Program-made: the position numbers and the translations under genes
The notes under the pieces: model-generated
The model's input: only the letters and a program-made list of their open reading frames with translations
What the model was told of the DNA's origin: nothing
Database searches by the model: none
NCBI GenBank assembly: GCA_050618055.1
Contig: JBNLVK010000271.1
Location: 1-8,984 of the forward strand
Direction: 5' to 3'
DNA length: 8,984 nucleotides
DNA from: CALDCK01 sp050618055
Lineage (GTDB): Bacteria > Myxococcota_A > UBA9160 > SMWR01
Shown here: positions 1 through 6,587 of the stretch, in pieces
Layout: the number at the start of each line of letters is the position of its first letter
Position numbering within the stretch: the stretch's first letter is position 1

Positions 1-976
1 GCGTCTCGACGGCGGGCAGGTTGAGCTCCAGGCTGTTGCGCCGGCCGTGCTTGCGCGCGCCGTGCGCCAGCGACACGGTGATCACCGCCGGCAGCGCCTC
101 GGGAATGGCCGCCACCGCCAGGCTCACGGCGGTCAGGAACATCAGCGCCGGGGGCTGGCCCTGGAGCAGGCCCGTCGCGAAGACGATCCCGCAGATGGCG
201 AGCACGGCGAGGGCCAGGTAGCGGCCGAAGCGCGCCAGGCGCTTCTGGAGCGGGGTCTGGACCTCCTCGCCGGCCGCCAGCAGCTCGGCGATGCGCCCGA
301 CCTCGGTCTGCAGGCCGGTCGCCACCACCAGCCCCGTGGCGCGGCCGCGCGTCACCGTCGTGCCCTTGAAGGCGAGGTTCCGCCGGTCGCCCAGGGGCAG
401 GTCGGGCGCGTCGAGGGCCTCCACGCACTTGGCCACCGGGTGCGACTCGCCGGTCAGGATGGCCTCGTCGGTCGCGAGCTCCACGGCCTCGACCAGGCGC
501 AGGTCGGCGGGGACCAGGTCGCCGGCCTCCAGGACCACCAGGTCGCCGGCCACCAGCTCTGCGGCCGGAATGCGCAGGCGCTCGCCGCCGCGCAGCACGC
601 TGGCTTCGGGCGCGGTCATCCGGCGCAGCGCCAGCATGGCGCGCTGCGCGCGGTACTCCTGCACGGCGCCGATGGCGCCGTTCAGCAGCACGATCACCAG
701 GATGGCGATGGAGTCGGCGGGCTCGCCGACGATGCCCGACACCAGGGCCGCGCCCAGCAGCACCAGGATCATGAAGTCGCCGAACTGGCTCGCGAGCATC
801 GCCGCCAGACTGCGGCGGCGGCCCTCGGGCAGGACGTTCGGGCCGTCGGCCTCGAGACGCCGGGCGGCCTCGTCCGGCGCCAGGCCCGACGCGCCGTCGC
901 TCGCCAGGCGCGAGACCGCCGCGTCGGGTTCGAGTCCATGCCAGTCGGGGGCGGGGTTCGGGGTCACGGCGTCCAT
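1..976 (-). CDS. P-type cation-transporting ATPase, N-terminal part (runs off left edge)
   Basis: Inner-membrane pump that couples ATP hydrolysis to cation export or exchange. About 325 residues are visible. In order they are a cation-ATPase N-terminal domain (about 10-65), membrane helices M1-M2 (about 66-107), the actuator domain with its TGES loop (residues 175-178), M3 (about 252-272) and M4 with the PEALP ion-binding kink (292-296). The reading ends at LPAVET, a few residues before the expected DKTGT phosphorylation site, because the window ends; this is not a truncated gene. The order and the PExLP motif match the type II (Ca/Na/H-type) family rather than heavy-metal pumps, since no CPC motif is present in M4. 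The ion is not assignable; PEALP differs from the PEGLP of classical Ca pumps. The ATG at 976 is used here; an in-frame ATG at 1009 would add 11 residues, and neither has a good Shine-Dalgarno. It diverges from the tRNA and potassium channel to its right. Confidence 0.93.
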   Translation of the reverse strand, partial: MDAVTPNPAPDWHGLEPDAAVSRLASDGASGLAPDEAARRLEADGPNVLPEGRRRSLAAMLASQFGDFMILVLLGAALVSGIVGEPADSIAILVIVLLNGAIGAVQEYRAQRAMLALRRMTAPEASVLRGGERLRIPAAELVAGDLVVLEAGDLVPADLRLVEAVELATDEAILTGESHPVAKCVEALDAPDLPLGDRRNLAFKGTTVTRGRATGLVVATGLQTEVGRIAELLAAGEEVQTPLQKRLARFGRYLALAVLAICGIVFATGLLQGQPPALMFLTAVSLAVAAIPEALPAVITVSLAHGARKHGRRNSLELNLPAVET

Positions 977-1088
977 CGGGGCGGCACCGGCTCGGGCCCG
1001 GGACGCCATTCTCGCACAGCGCGGCGCAGCGCCAGGATGCGAGGTCCGCCCGACTTTGCTTGCATCACCCGTCAGGCGATCCGAACGC

Positions 1089-1176
1089 GGAGAGGTGGCC
1101 GAGCGGTCGAAGGCGGCGGTCTTGAAAACCGCTAGGGCGCAAGCCCTCGTGGGTTCGAATCCCACCCTCTCCGCCA
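1089..1176 (+). tRNA. tRNA-Ser (anticodon UGA), CCA encoded
   Basis: A full class II cloverleaf can be folded by eye. The acceptor stem GGAGAGG (1089-1095) pairs perfectly with CCTCTCC (1166-1172), followed by discriminator G and an encoded CCA (1174-1176). The anticodon stem GCGGT/ACCGC (1116-1120/1128-1132) encloses the loop CTTGAAA, giving anticodon TGA at 1123-1125, which reads UCA serine codons. A long variable arm AGGGC-GCAA-GCCCT (1134-1147) is typical of tRNA-Ser. The T arm GTGGG-TTCGAAT-CCCAC spans 1149-1165. Discriminator G and the long variable arm both support serine identity. No convincing -10 box is seen upstream; a less GC-rich patch at about 1053-1065 may be part of the promoter. 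No terminator is visible before the channel gene 34 bp downstream. Confidence 0.98.
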
Positions 1177-1200
1177 TTGCAGTCTCCGCCACTTCGTTCC

Positions 1201-1207
1201 AGGAGGT
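1201..1207 (+). promoter_or_regulatory. Strong Shine-Dalgarno of the potassium channel gene
   Basis: AGGAGGT lies three bases before the ATG at 1211, counted from the end of the heptamer. It is near-complete complementarity to the 16S rRNA tail and fixes the channel start. No separate -35/-10 pair is visible between the tRNA and this site. Confidence 0.75.
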
Positions 1208-1210
1208 CCG

Positions 1211-2050
1211 ATGGCGAGCCCGGGAAGGCAGTCCTCCTGGCGCGAGACGGTGCGCGTCGTGATCTTCGAGGCGGACACGCCCAGCGGCAAGGCGTTCGAC
1301 GTGGCGCTGCTGGTGGCAATCGTGCTGTCGGTGCTGGCGGTCATGCTCGAGAGCGTGAACCACATCCGGGCGCGCTTCGGCAGCGAGCTCGACGCGACCG
1401 AGTGGTTCTTCACGGTGCTCTTCACCGTCGAGTACGCGCTGCGTCTGCTGTCGGTGCCGAAGCCGCTGGCCTACGCGCGCAGCTTCTTCGGCGTCGTCGA
1501 CCTGCTGGCGATCCTGCCCACCTACCTGTCGGTGCTGCTGCCCGGCGCCGAGTCGCTGCTGGTGATCCGCGGGCTGCGCCTGCTGCGCATCTTCCGCGTG
1601 TTCAAGCTGGGACGCTTCCTCGGCGAGGCCAGCATCCTGCGTCGCGCCATGGTGTCGAGCCGCCACAAGGTGACGGTGTTCCTGGGCACGGTGCTGATCC
1701 TGGTCACGATCCTGGGCACCGCCATGTACCTGATCGAGGGCGAGCGCCACGGCTTCAGCGACATCCCCACCGCGGTCTACTGGGCGATCGTGACCATGAC
1801 GACGGTGGGCTACGGCGACATCGCGCCGCAGACCGCCGCCGGCAAGGCGCTGGCCGCGCTGGTGATGATCCTCGGCTACAGCATCATCGCCGTGCCCACC
1901 GGCATCGTGACCGCCGAGATCATGGAGGAGGCGGCGGGGGCCAAGGGAGTCACCACCCGCAGCTGCCCGGCCTGCACGTCGGAGGGTCACGAGAGCGACG
2001 CCCGCTTCTGCAAGGACTGCGGGGCGCCGCTGGCCGGGAGCGGCCCGTGA
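1211..2050 (+). CDS. Voltage-gated-type potassium channel (6TM) with C-terminal zinc ribbon
   Basis: A 279-residue inner-membrane K+ channel subunit, expected to work as a tetramer. S1-S3 lie at about 27-48, 62-84 and 90-110. S4 (about 114-136) is a real voltage sensor with positive charges every third residue: R120, R123, R126, R129, K132, R135. S5 is at about 152-175, a pore helix precedes the selectivity filter TTVGYGD (197-203), and S6 follows at about 211-237. After a short linker the tail carries CPAC (252-255) and CKDC (267-270), a four-cysteine zinc ribbon of about 20 residues. Similar ribbons occur on many unrelated bacterial proteins; its partner here is unknown. The start is set by the AGGAGGT Shine-Dalgarno. 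The gene follows tRNA-Ser by 34 bp and its TGA directly abuts the palindrome at 2051. Potassium selectivity is well supported by the filter; true voltage dependence is inferred from S4. Confidence 0.95.
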   Translation: MASPGRQSSWRETVRVVIFEADTPSGKAFDVALLVAIVLSVLAVMLESVNHIRARFGSELDATEWFFTVLFTVEYALRLLSVPKPLAYARSFFGVVDLLAILPTYLSVLLPGAESLLVIRGLRLLRIFRVFKLGRFLGEASILRRAMVSSRHKVTVFLGTVLILVTILGTAMYLIEGERHGFSDIPTAVYWAIVTMTTVGYGDIAPQTAAGKALAALVMILGYSIIAVPTGIVTAEIMEEAAGAKGVTTRSCPACTSEGHESDARFCKDCGAPLAGSGP

Positions 2051-2088
2051 GTTGACAGTGTCTACGGAGTGCTGTAGACACTGTCAAC
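2051..2088. promoter_or_regulatory. Perfect 15-bp inverted repeat, probable TetR operator
   Basis: Left arm GTTGACAGTGTCTAC (2051-2065) and right arm GTAGACACTGTCAAC (2074-2088) are exact reverse complements separated by the 8-bp spacer GGAGTGCT. The element occupies every base between the channel TGA (2048-2050) and the repressor ATG (2089). Each arm also contains a smaller dyad, GACA-N-TGTC, so two repressor dimers could bind side by side. Position next to a TetR gene and overlap with a promoter make an autoregulatory operator the most likely role. In the channel transcript it could also fold as a 15-bp hairpin immediately after the stop; it has no T-tract, so it is not a classical terminator. 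Confidence 0.85.
2052..2080 (+). promoter_or_regulatory. Candidate sigma70-type promoter inside the palindrome
   Basis: A perfect -35 TTGACA (2052-2057) is followed after exactly 17 bp by TAGACA (2075-2080), which keeps the first two and the fourth bases of the -10 consensus. Transcription would begin about 7-9 bases later, at or next to the A of the ATG at 2089. Both boxes lie inside the repeat arms, so a bound repressor would block polymerase. Because the element is palindromic the same pair exists on the opposite strand, pointing back into the channel gene. The -10 is a weak match and the call is inferred. Confidence 0.5.
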
Positions 2089-2691
2089 ATGACCGGTGCC
2101 CCCCTCGGCGAGCGCCTCGTGCAGGTGGCCCTCCGCCTGCTCGACGAGCAGGGGCTGGAGGCGCTGACCCTGCGCAACGTGGCCCGCGGCACCGGCGTCT
2201 CCCACGGCGCCCCCGCCCGCCACTTCCGCAGCCTCTCCGACCTGCGGGCCGAGGTGGCCGCCCACGGCTTCCGCCTGCTGTCCGAGGCGATGGAGAAGTC
2301 GGGGGCCGCCCTGCCCCCCGACGCCGGACCGCTGCCGCGGCTGGTCGCCGCCGCCCGCGCCTACGTCGACTGCGCGGTCGCCAACCCGGCGCTGTTCGCC
2401 CTGATGTTCCGCACCGGCGATCTGGACGTCGGCAACGCCGCCTTCGCCCGCGACGCCGGCGCCGCCTTCGAGCGCCTGCTCTCCCACGTGCGCGCCGCCC
2501 AGGCCGCTGGCTGGCATGCGGACCGCGACGCCCGCCTGCTCGCCGGATCGCTGTGGGCCTCGGTCCACGGCCTGGCCACCCTCTGGTCGCAGTGTGCGTT
2601 CCAGGGTCCGGTTCCGGAGGCGTCCCTCGAGGACGCCCTCACGATCACCCTCGAGCTGGCCCACGGCGGCCAGCAAGGAGACCTTCCATGA
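2089..2691 (+). CDS. TetR/AcrR-family transcriptional repressor with WHG-type C-terminal domain
   Basis: A 200-residue cytoplasmic DNA-binding regulator. The N-terminal helix-turn-helix spans about 8-52, with the positioning helix around LRNVARGTGV (28-37) and the recognition helix SHGAPARHF (38-46), followed by the linker helix. The C-terminal ligand-binding and dimer domain contains LWASVHGLATLW (155-166), with W156, H160 and G161 giving the signature of the TetR_C WHG domain. Length is normal for the family. There is no Shine-Dalgarno before the ATG at 2089; the promoter and operator palindrome ends one base upstream, so translation from a leaderless mRNA is likely. The stop overlaps the oxygenase start as ATGA, so repressor and enzyme should be co-transcribed and translationally coupled. 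The inducer is probably related to the oxygenase substrate or product (an inference). Confidence 0.93.
   Translation: MTGAPLGERLVQVALRLLDEQGLEALTLRNVARGTGVSHGAPARHFRSLSDLRAEVAAHGFRLLSEAMEKSGAALPPDAGPLPRLVAAARAYVDCAVANPALFALMFRTGDLDVGNAAFARDAGAAFERLLSHVRAAQAAGWHADRDARLLAGSLWASVHGLATLWSQCAFQGPVPEASLEDALTITLELAHGGQQGDLP
2675..2680 (+). promoter_or_regulatory. Shine-Dalgarno of the carotenoid oxygenase, inside the TetR gene
   Basis: AAGGAG sits seven bases before the ATG at 2688 and within the last codons of the repressor. It fixes the oxygenase start and lets ribosomes re-initiate at the ATGA overlap. Confidence 0.7.
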
Positions 2692-4025
2692 GCGAGAACC
2701 CGTACCTGTCCGGAAACTTCGCCCCCGTCGAAGAGGAGATCACCGCCACCGACCTGAAGGTCACCGGCGAGATCCCCCGCGAGCTGGAAGGCCGGCTGCT
2801 GCGCATCGGTCCGAACCCGGTCGATCCGGATCCGAAGAGCCACCACTGGTTCATCGGCAACGGCATGGTGCACGGCGTGCGCCTGCGCGGCGGCAAGGCC
2901 TGTTGGTACCGCAACCGCTGGGTGCGCGACGACGAGGTGGTGGCCGCCAAGGGCTGGCCGCCGGTGGAGGGTCCGGTGCGCGAGGACCAGATCGGCTCCG
3001 GCGTCGCCAACACCAACGTCATCGGCCACGCCGGCAAGACGCTGGCCATCGTCGAGGCGGGCAACCTGCCGGTCGAGCTCTCCTACGACCTGGAGACGAT
3101 CCGCCGCACCGACTTCGAGGGCACGCTGCCCGGCGGCCTGTCCGCCCACCCGCACATGGACCCGGACACGGGCGAGCTGCACGCGGCCGTCTACTCGCCG
3201 GCCTGGGAGTTCATCCAGTACGTGGTGGTCGGCACCGACGGACGCGTGCGCAAGACCGTCGACGTGCCGGTGCCCGGCCGTCCGATGGTCCACGACTGCA
3301 TGATCACGAAGAACTACTTCATCCTGCTCGACCTGCCGGTGATCCTGGATCCGGAAGTGGCCGAGGCCGGCTTCTCGCTGCCCTACAAGTGGCACCCGGA
3401 GTACGGCGCCCGCGTGGGCCTGCTGCCGCGCGACGGCGGCGCCGACGAGGTCACCTGGCACGACGTCGAGCCCTGCTACGTCTTCCACCCCATGAACGGC
3501 TACGAGGACCCGGACGGCCGCGTCGTGCTCGACGTGGTGCGCCACCCGGCCATGTTCGCCACCGACATGCAGGGCCCCAACGAGGGCCGCGCGACCCTCG
3601 ACCGCTGGCTGATCGACCCGACCGGCGGTCCGGTGAAGGAGGACCGCCTGGACGAGCACGGCCAGGAGTTCCCGCGCCTCGACGAGCGGCTCACCAGCAA
3701 GCCCTACCGCTTCGGCTACACCACCGGGCTCGGCGACGACGTCTCGCTCGGCGGCATCAAGAAGCACGACCTGAAGAACGGCAGCGCGGAGCTGCACAAC
3801 GAGGGCGAGCACCGCGCCTTCCTGGAGCCGGTCTTCGTGCCCCGCTCGGCCGACGCCGGCGAGGACGAGGGCTGGGTGATGGCCTACGTCTACGACCGCC
3901 AGACGGACAAGAGCGACGTGGTGATCATCGAGGCCCAGGACTTCACGGCCAAGCCGGTGGCGACCATCCACCTGCCCCAGCGGGTGCCCTTCGGCTTCCA
4001 CGGCAACTGGGTGGCCGACGAGTAG
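2688..4025 (+). CDS. Carotenoid cleavage oxygenase / lignostilbene dioxygenase family
   Basis: A 445-residue soluble non-heme Fe(II) dioxygenase of the RPE65/CCO seven-blade propeller family, which splits an alkene double bond of carotenoids, apocarotenoids or stilbenes into two carbonyl products using O2. The four iron-ligand histidines are present in their family motifs: AHPH (H154), MVHDCMIT (H202), FHPMNGYE (H267) and FGFHGNW (H438). Second-shell glutamates appear at E273 and in LEPVFVPR (E380). The N-terminus GRLLRIGPNP followed by HHWFIGNGMVHGVRLR (52-67) is diagnostic, with I and N replacing the more usual N and D of RNGPNP and GDGMVHG. Length is slightly below many relatives but no motif is missing. 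The start is set by AAGGAG and the ATGA overlap with the repressor. No carotenoid biosynthesis gene is nearby, so the substrate is open; a lignostilbene-like or apocarotenoid substrate is possible. It ends 6 bp from the convergent MBOAT gene. Confidence 0.95.
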   Translation: MSENPYLSGNFAPVEEEITATDLKVTGEIPRELEGRLLRIGPNPVDPDPKSHHWFIGNGMVHGVRLRGGKACWYRNRWVRDDEVVAAKGWPPVEGPVREDQIGSGVANTNVIGHAGKTLAIVEAGNLPVELSYDLETIRRTDFEGTLPGGLSAHPHMDPDTGELHAAVYSPAWEFIQYVVVGTDGRVRKTVDVPVPGRPMVHDCMITKNYFILLDLPVILDPEVAEAGFSLPYKWHPEYGARVGLLPRDGGADEVTWHDVEPCYVFHPMNGYEDPDGRVVLDVVRHPAMFATDMQGPNEGRATLDRWLIDPTGGPVKEDRLDEHGQEFPRLDERLTSKPYRFGYTTGLGDDVSLGGIKKHDLKNGSAELHNEGEHRAFLEPVFVPRSADAGEDEGWVMAYVYDRQTDKSDVVIIEAQDFTAKPVATIHLPQRVPFGFHGNWVADE

Positions 4026-4031
4026 CGCGCC

Positions 4032-5432
4032 CTAGAACTGGAAGTACACGAAGTCGAGGGACGTGCTGCGTCCCCAGACCAGGATCGCGTTCAGGACGGC
4101 CGTGTAGGCGGCGACGCGGGCCCAGGCGGGCCAGTCGAGCACGAAGACGTCCGTCCTGGCGCGCCAGTGCAGGAAGTCGAAGAGGAGCAGCGGCCCGGCG
4201 TAGGCCACCAGCAGCGCCAGACTGCCCAGCACCTCGGGCTGCCAGTGCAGGTCCGTCGCCACGGCGCCGAACAGCTCGATGCACTGGTCGAAGGTCTGGC
4301 CGCGGAAGAACACCAGGCTCACCGCGAACAGCAGCACCGACACGATCGCCCCGGGCCAGCGGGCCTGGTCGGGCAGCGCCGGGAAGCGCTTGCGGTACAG
4401 GCGCGACAGCACCAGCACGACGCCGCAGAAGGATCCGAAGGCCAGGAAGGTGCCGTTCGACCCGTGCCACAGGCCGGACAGGAACATGGTGACGAACAGG
4501 TTGAACGCGATGCGGGCCTCGCCCCGCCGGCTCCCGCCCAGCGGGATGTAGAGGTAGTCGCGCAGCCAGGTGGAGAGGCTGATGTGCCAGCGCCGCCACC
4601 ACTCGCCGTGGTCGCGGGAGAAGAAGGGCACGTCGAAGTTGCGCACCAGGTCGAAGCCCAGCATGCGCGCCGTGCCCCGGGCGATGTCGCTGTAGGCCGA
4701 GAAGTCGGCGTAGACCTGGAAGGTGAAGGCCAGGGTGGCGACGACCACCTCGAGCCCGCTGGGGCTGGCGACCAGCGCGTAGACCGGGTCGACGATGCGC
4801 GCCAGGTTGTCGGCGACGAAGACCTTCTTGAACAGGCCCCAGCCGGCCAGCGCCAGCCCCTCGTGCAGGTCGTCGCGGGTGATCGTGCGCTCGCGCTGGA
4901 TCTGGGGCATGAGCCGGCTGGCCCGCTCGATGGGGCCCGCCACCAGCTGCGGGAAGAAGCAGATGAACAGCGCGAAGTCGGGCAGGCTCCTCACCGGCTC
5001 GGCGTCGCCGCGGTACACGTCGATCGTGTAGGCCATGGTCTGGAACGTGTAGAAGGAGATGCCCAGCGGCAGCACCAGGTCGAGGTGCAGGCCGGCCGCC
5101 GTGACCCCCAGCGGCGCGAGCAGCGCGTCCAGGCTGTCGAGGAAGAAGCCCCAGTACTTGAAGAAGCCGAGCAGGGTCAGGTTCGCCGTGACGCTCACCA
5201 GCAGCAGCGCGCGGCGCTGCCGCGGCGCCGGCGTTCGCGCGATGGCCTGGGCCAGCCAGAAGTCGAGTCCGGTCGAGAACCAGATCAGCGCCAGGAACTT
5301 CCAGTTCCAGGCCGCGTAGAAGACGTAGCTCGACAGCAGCAGCAGCCAGTTGCGCGCGCGGTGCGGGAGCGCGGCGTGCAGCAGGAAGACCCCTGCGAAG
5401 AAGACGACGAAGACGAGCGAGTTGAAGAGCAA
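4032..5432 (-). CDS. MBOAT-family O-acyltransferase (AlgI/DltB-like)
   Basis: A 466-residue polytopic inner-membrane protein of the family that moves acyl groups across the membrane to extracytoplasmic glycans or other hydroxyl acceptors. It opens with MLFNSLVFVVFF, the standard AlgI-type N-terminus. The family core follows: LPLGISFYTFQTMAYTIDVY (121-140), FPQLVAGPIER (160-170), VYADFSAYSDIARG (240-253), RWHISLSTWLRDYLYIPLGG (281-300, H283) and SGLWHGSNGTF (319-329), with the catalytic-type histidine H323. Length is as expected. The start is the TTG at 5432: it places Met before LFNSLVF, has GAGGG (5437-5441) four bases upstream, and no in-frame ATG exists before the divergent gene. A much longer open frame upstream is antisense to the SGNH gene and is not coding. 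The divergent SGNH-like partner suggests polysaccharide O-acetylation, by analogy with alginate and peptidoglycan acetylation systems. The acceptor is unknown. Confidence 0.95.
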   Translation of the reverse strand: MLFNSLVFVVFFAGVFLLHAALPHRARNWLLLLSSYVFYAAWNWKFLALIWFSTGLDFWLAQAIARTPAPRQRRALLLVSVTANLTLLGFFKYWGFFLDSLDALLAPLGVTAAGLHLDLVLPLGISFYTFQTMAYTIDVYRGDAEPVRSLPDFALFICFFPQLVAGPIERASRLMPQIQRERTITRDDLHEGLALAGWGLFKKVFVADNLARIVDPVYALVASPSGLEVVVATLAFTFQVYADFSAYSDIARGTARMLGFDLVRNFDVPFFSRDHGEWWRRWHISLSTWLRDYLYIPLGGSRRGEARIAFNLFVTMFLSGLWHGSNGTFLAFGSFCGVVLVLSRLYRKRFPALPDQARWPGAIVSVLLFAVSLVFFRGQTFDQCIELFGAVATDLHWQPEVLGSLALLVAYAGPLLLFDFLHWRARTDVFVLDWPAWARVAAYTAVLNAILVWGRSTSLDFVYFQF

Positions 5433-5450
5433 GGGGCCCTCGGCTTCGCG

Positions 5451-5456
5451 TATTCT
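5451..5456 (+). promoter_or_regulatory. Possible -10 box of the SGNH-like gene
   Basis: TATTCT matches TATAAT at four of six bases and is the most AT-rich spot in the 33-bp gap between the divergent MBOAT and SGNH-like genes. It ends nine bases before the ATG at 5466, so the mRNA would have almost no leader, and no Shine-Dalgarno is present. No good -35 lies 17 bp upstream, so the call is weak. Confidence 0.3.
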
Positions 5457-5465
5457 GTCACATCG

Positions 5466-6581
5466 ATGCGGTCGGAGCGCGGATTCCCCTGGGCCCTTTG
5501 CGTTGCCGTCATCGTCACGCTCGGCATCGGCGTCGTGCTCGCCGCCACCGCGCCCCGCTACGCCGACTCCCAGTCGCTCGTCTACCTGGAGAAGCTGCGC
5601 CGGGCCGAGCAGGGGCCGCCGGTCGACGTGATGATCCTGGGCGCCAGCCAGACCGTGGCGGCGATCCAGCCGGACGTGCTCGCGAAGGCGCTGCCCGCCG
5701 GAACCCGCGTCTACAACTTCGGCGCGCCGGCCATGGCGCCGTCGGGCGGCGAGGTGCTGCTGCGCCGCTACCTGGACCGTCACCCGCCACCCCGGCTGCT
5801 GGTCATGTCGTTCGCCCCAATGATGTACGGCGACCGCCGCGGCGAGTTCGAGCGCTTCACGTTGAAGGACGCCCTCGGGCTGCGCGAGGTGTGGTGGGCG
5901 ATCCGCGCCGACGGCCGCCCCGGCTACCTGCTGGGCTGGCTGTCGACCCGCCTGGGCACGGTGCGCTTTCGCGACGGACTGCGCAGCGGCCTGCTGGCCG
6001 GACTGCTCGACCGCCTGCCGGCGTTGCGGTCGCGCGTGCAGCGCTGGATGGGCGTTCCCGACGACAACGAGGTGGCGCTCTACCGCTTCGACTGGCGCTA
6101 CACCGACCGCGCCGCGCGCAACCGGGATCTGCTCCGGGAGCTGGAAGCCGGCGGCGGCTGGCACAGCTGGAAGGAGAACGCCTTCGGCGGTCGGTACGAC
6201 CGGGGTACGCCGGGCTGGCGCGATGGCGGCGAGCCCGCGCCGGTCGAGTCCTTCGAGGCGAGCCCCCGCGAGATGGCCGCCGTCGAGCGCATCCTGGCCC
6301 TGTGCGCGCAGCACGGCATCGCCGTCTACGTGCCGACCATGCCTCACCCGAGCTGGTTCGCCCAGGCGCTTCGCAGCGGACCCGGCGAGACGGGCCTCGA
6401 GGCGCTGTGGTCCGGCCTGCGCTCGCGGCCCGGCGTGCGGGTCGGGCCGACGCCGCTCCAGGTCTACCCGCAGCGCCTGTTCTCCGACTCGATGCACCTC
6501 GATCCGAGGGGCGCTGCGCGCTTCAGCCGCGAGCTGAGCAGGCCGGTGGCTCGCGCCTACGCGGCGGCACGCGGTGGCTGA
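5466..6581 (+). CDS. Membrane-anchored SGNH-hydrolase-like protein (DUF1574-type), likely MBOAT partner
   Basis: A 371-residue protein with one N-terminal signal-anchor helix (about 8-28) and an extracytoplasmic domain. The domain starts with VDVMILGASQTVAAIQPDVL (53-72), a GxS block with candidate nucleophile S61, followed by VYNFGAPAMAPSG (82-94) and RLLVMSFAPMMYG (110-122). Near the C-terminus FSDSMHLDPRGA (339-350) gives the D341/H344 pair of SGNH esterases. This layout resembles DUF1574 and AlgX/AlgJ-like proteins that pair with MBOAT acyltransferases. The inferred role is acyl transfer onto, or removal from, an exported glycan, using the acyl group supplied by the neighbouring MBOAT protein. 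The gene diverges from the MBOAT gene across only 33 bp and ends 6 bp from the convergent sulfatase-like gene. It has no Shine-Dalgarno. The family assignment is by motif recognition only; catalytic activity is likely but unproven because the other SGNH blocks are degenerate. Confidence 0.85.
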   Translation: MRSERGFPWALCVAVIVTLGIGVVLAATAPRYADSQSLVYLEKLRRAEQGPPVDVMILGASQTVAAIQPDVLAKALPAGTRVYNFGAPAMAPSGGEVLLRRYLDRHPPPRLLVMSFAPMMYGDRRGEFERFTLKDALGLREVWWAIRADGRPGYLLGWLSTRLGTVRFRDGLRSGLLAGLLDRLPALRSRVQRWMGVPDDNEVALYRFDWRYTDRAARNRDLLRELEAGGGWHSWKENAFGGRYDRGTPGWRDGGEPAPVESFEASPREMAAVERILALCAQHGIAVYVPTMPHPSWFAQALRSGPGETGLEALWSGLRSRPGVRVGPTPLQVYPQRLFSDSMHLDPRGAARFSRELSRPVARAYAAARGG

Positions 6582-6587
6582 GCCGGG

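Noticed and set aside
47..1135. 362-codon rightward frame over the P-type ATPase region
   Set aside because: It is His/Gln/Gly-rich, without recognisable domains and runs into the tRNA. The minus strand encodes TGES and PEALP motifs.
1168..1191. Nine-base direct repeat TCTCCGCCA (tRNA 3' end at 1168-1176, again at 1183-1191), considered as an integration att remnant
   Set aside because: It is too short, only 15 bp apart, and no integrase or mobile gene is nearby; chance duplication is enough to explain it.
2051..2088. Palindrome considered as a rho-independent terminator of the channel gene
   Set aside because: The stem is perfect but no T-tract follows on either strand and the repressor ATG begins immediately; an operator role explains it better.
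2361..4001. 546-codon open frame antisense to the carotenoid oxygenase
   Set aside because: Its translation is a low-complexity Val/Ala/His/Gly-rich sequence without domain motifs, while the plus strand carries all conserved oxygenase motifs. Long stop-free antisense frames are expected at this GC content.
4032..6497. 821-codon leftward frame that would extend the MBOAT protein by about 350 residues
   Set aside because: The extra part is antisense to the SGNH-like gene and has no domain or membrane pattern. The canonical MLFNSLVF start is supplied by the TTG at 5432 with its own GAGGG.
4167..6581. 804-codon rightward frame that would extend the SGNH-like protein upstream
   Set aside because: The upstream part is antisense to conserved MBOAT motifs and is Gln/Glu/Arg-rich shadow sequence. 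The signal-anchor helix right after the ATG at 5466 marks the true start.
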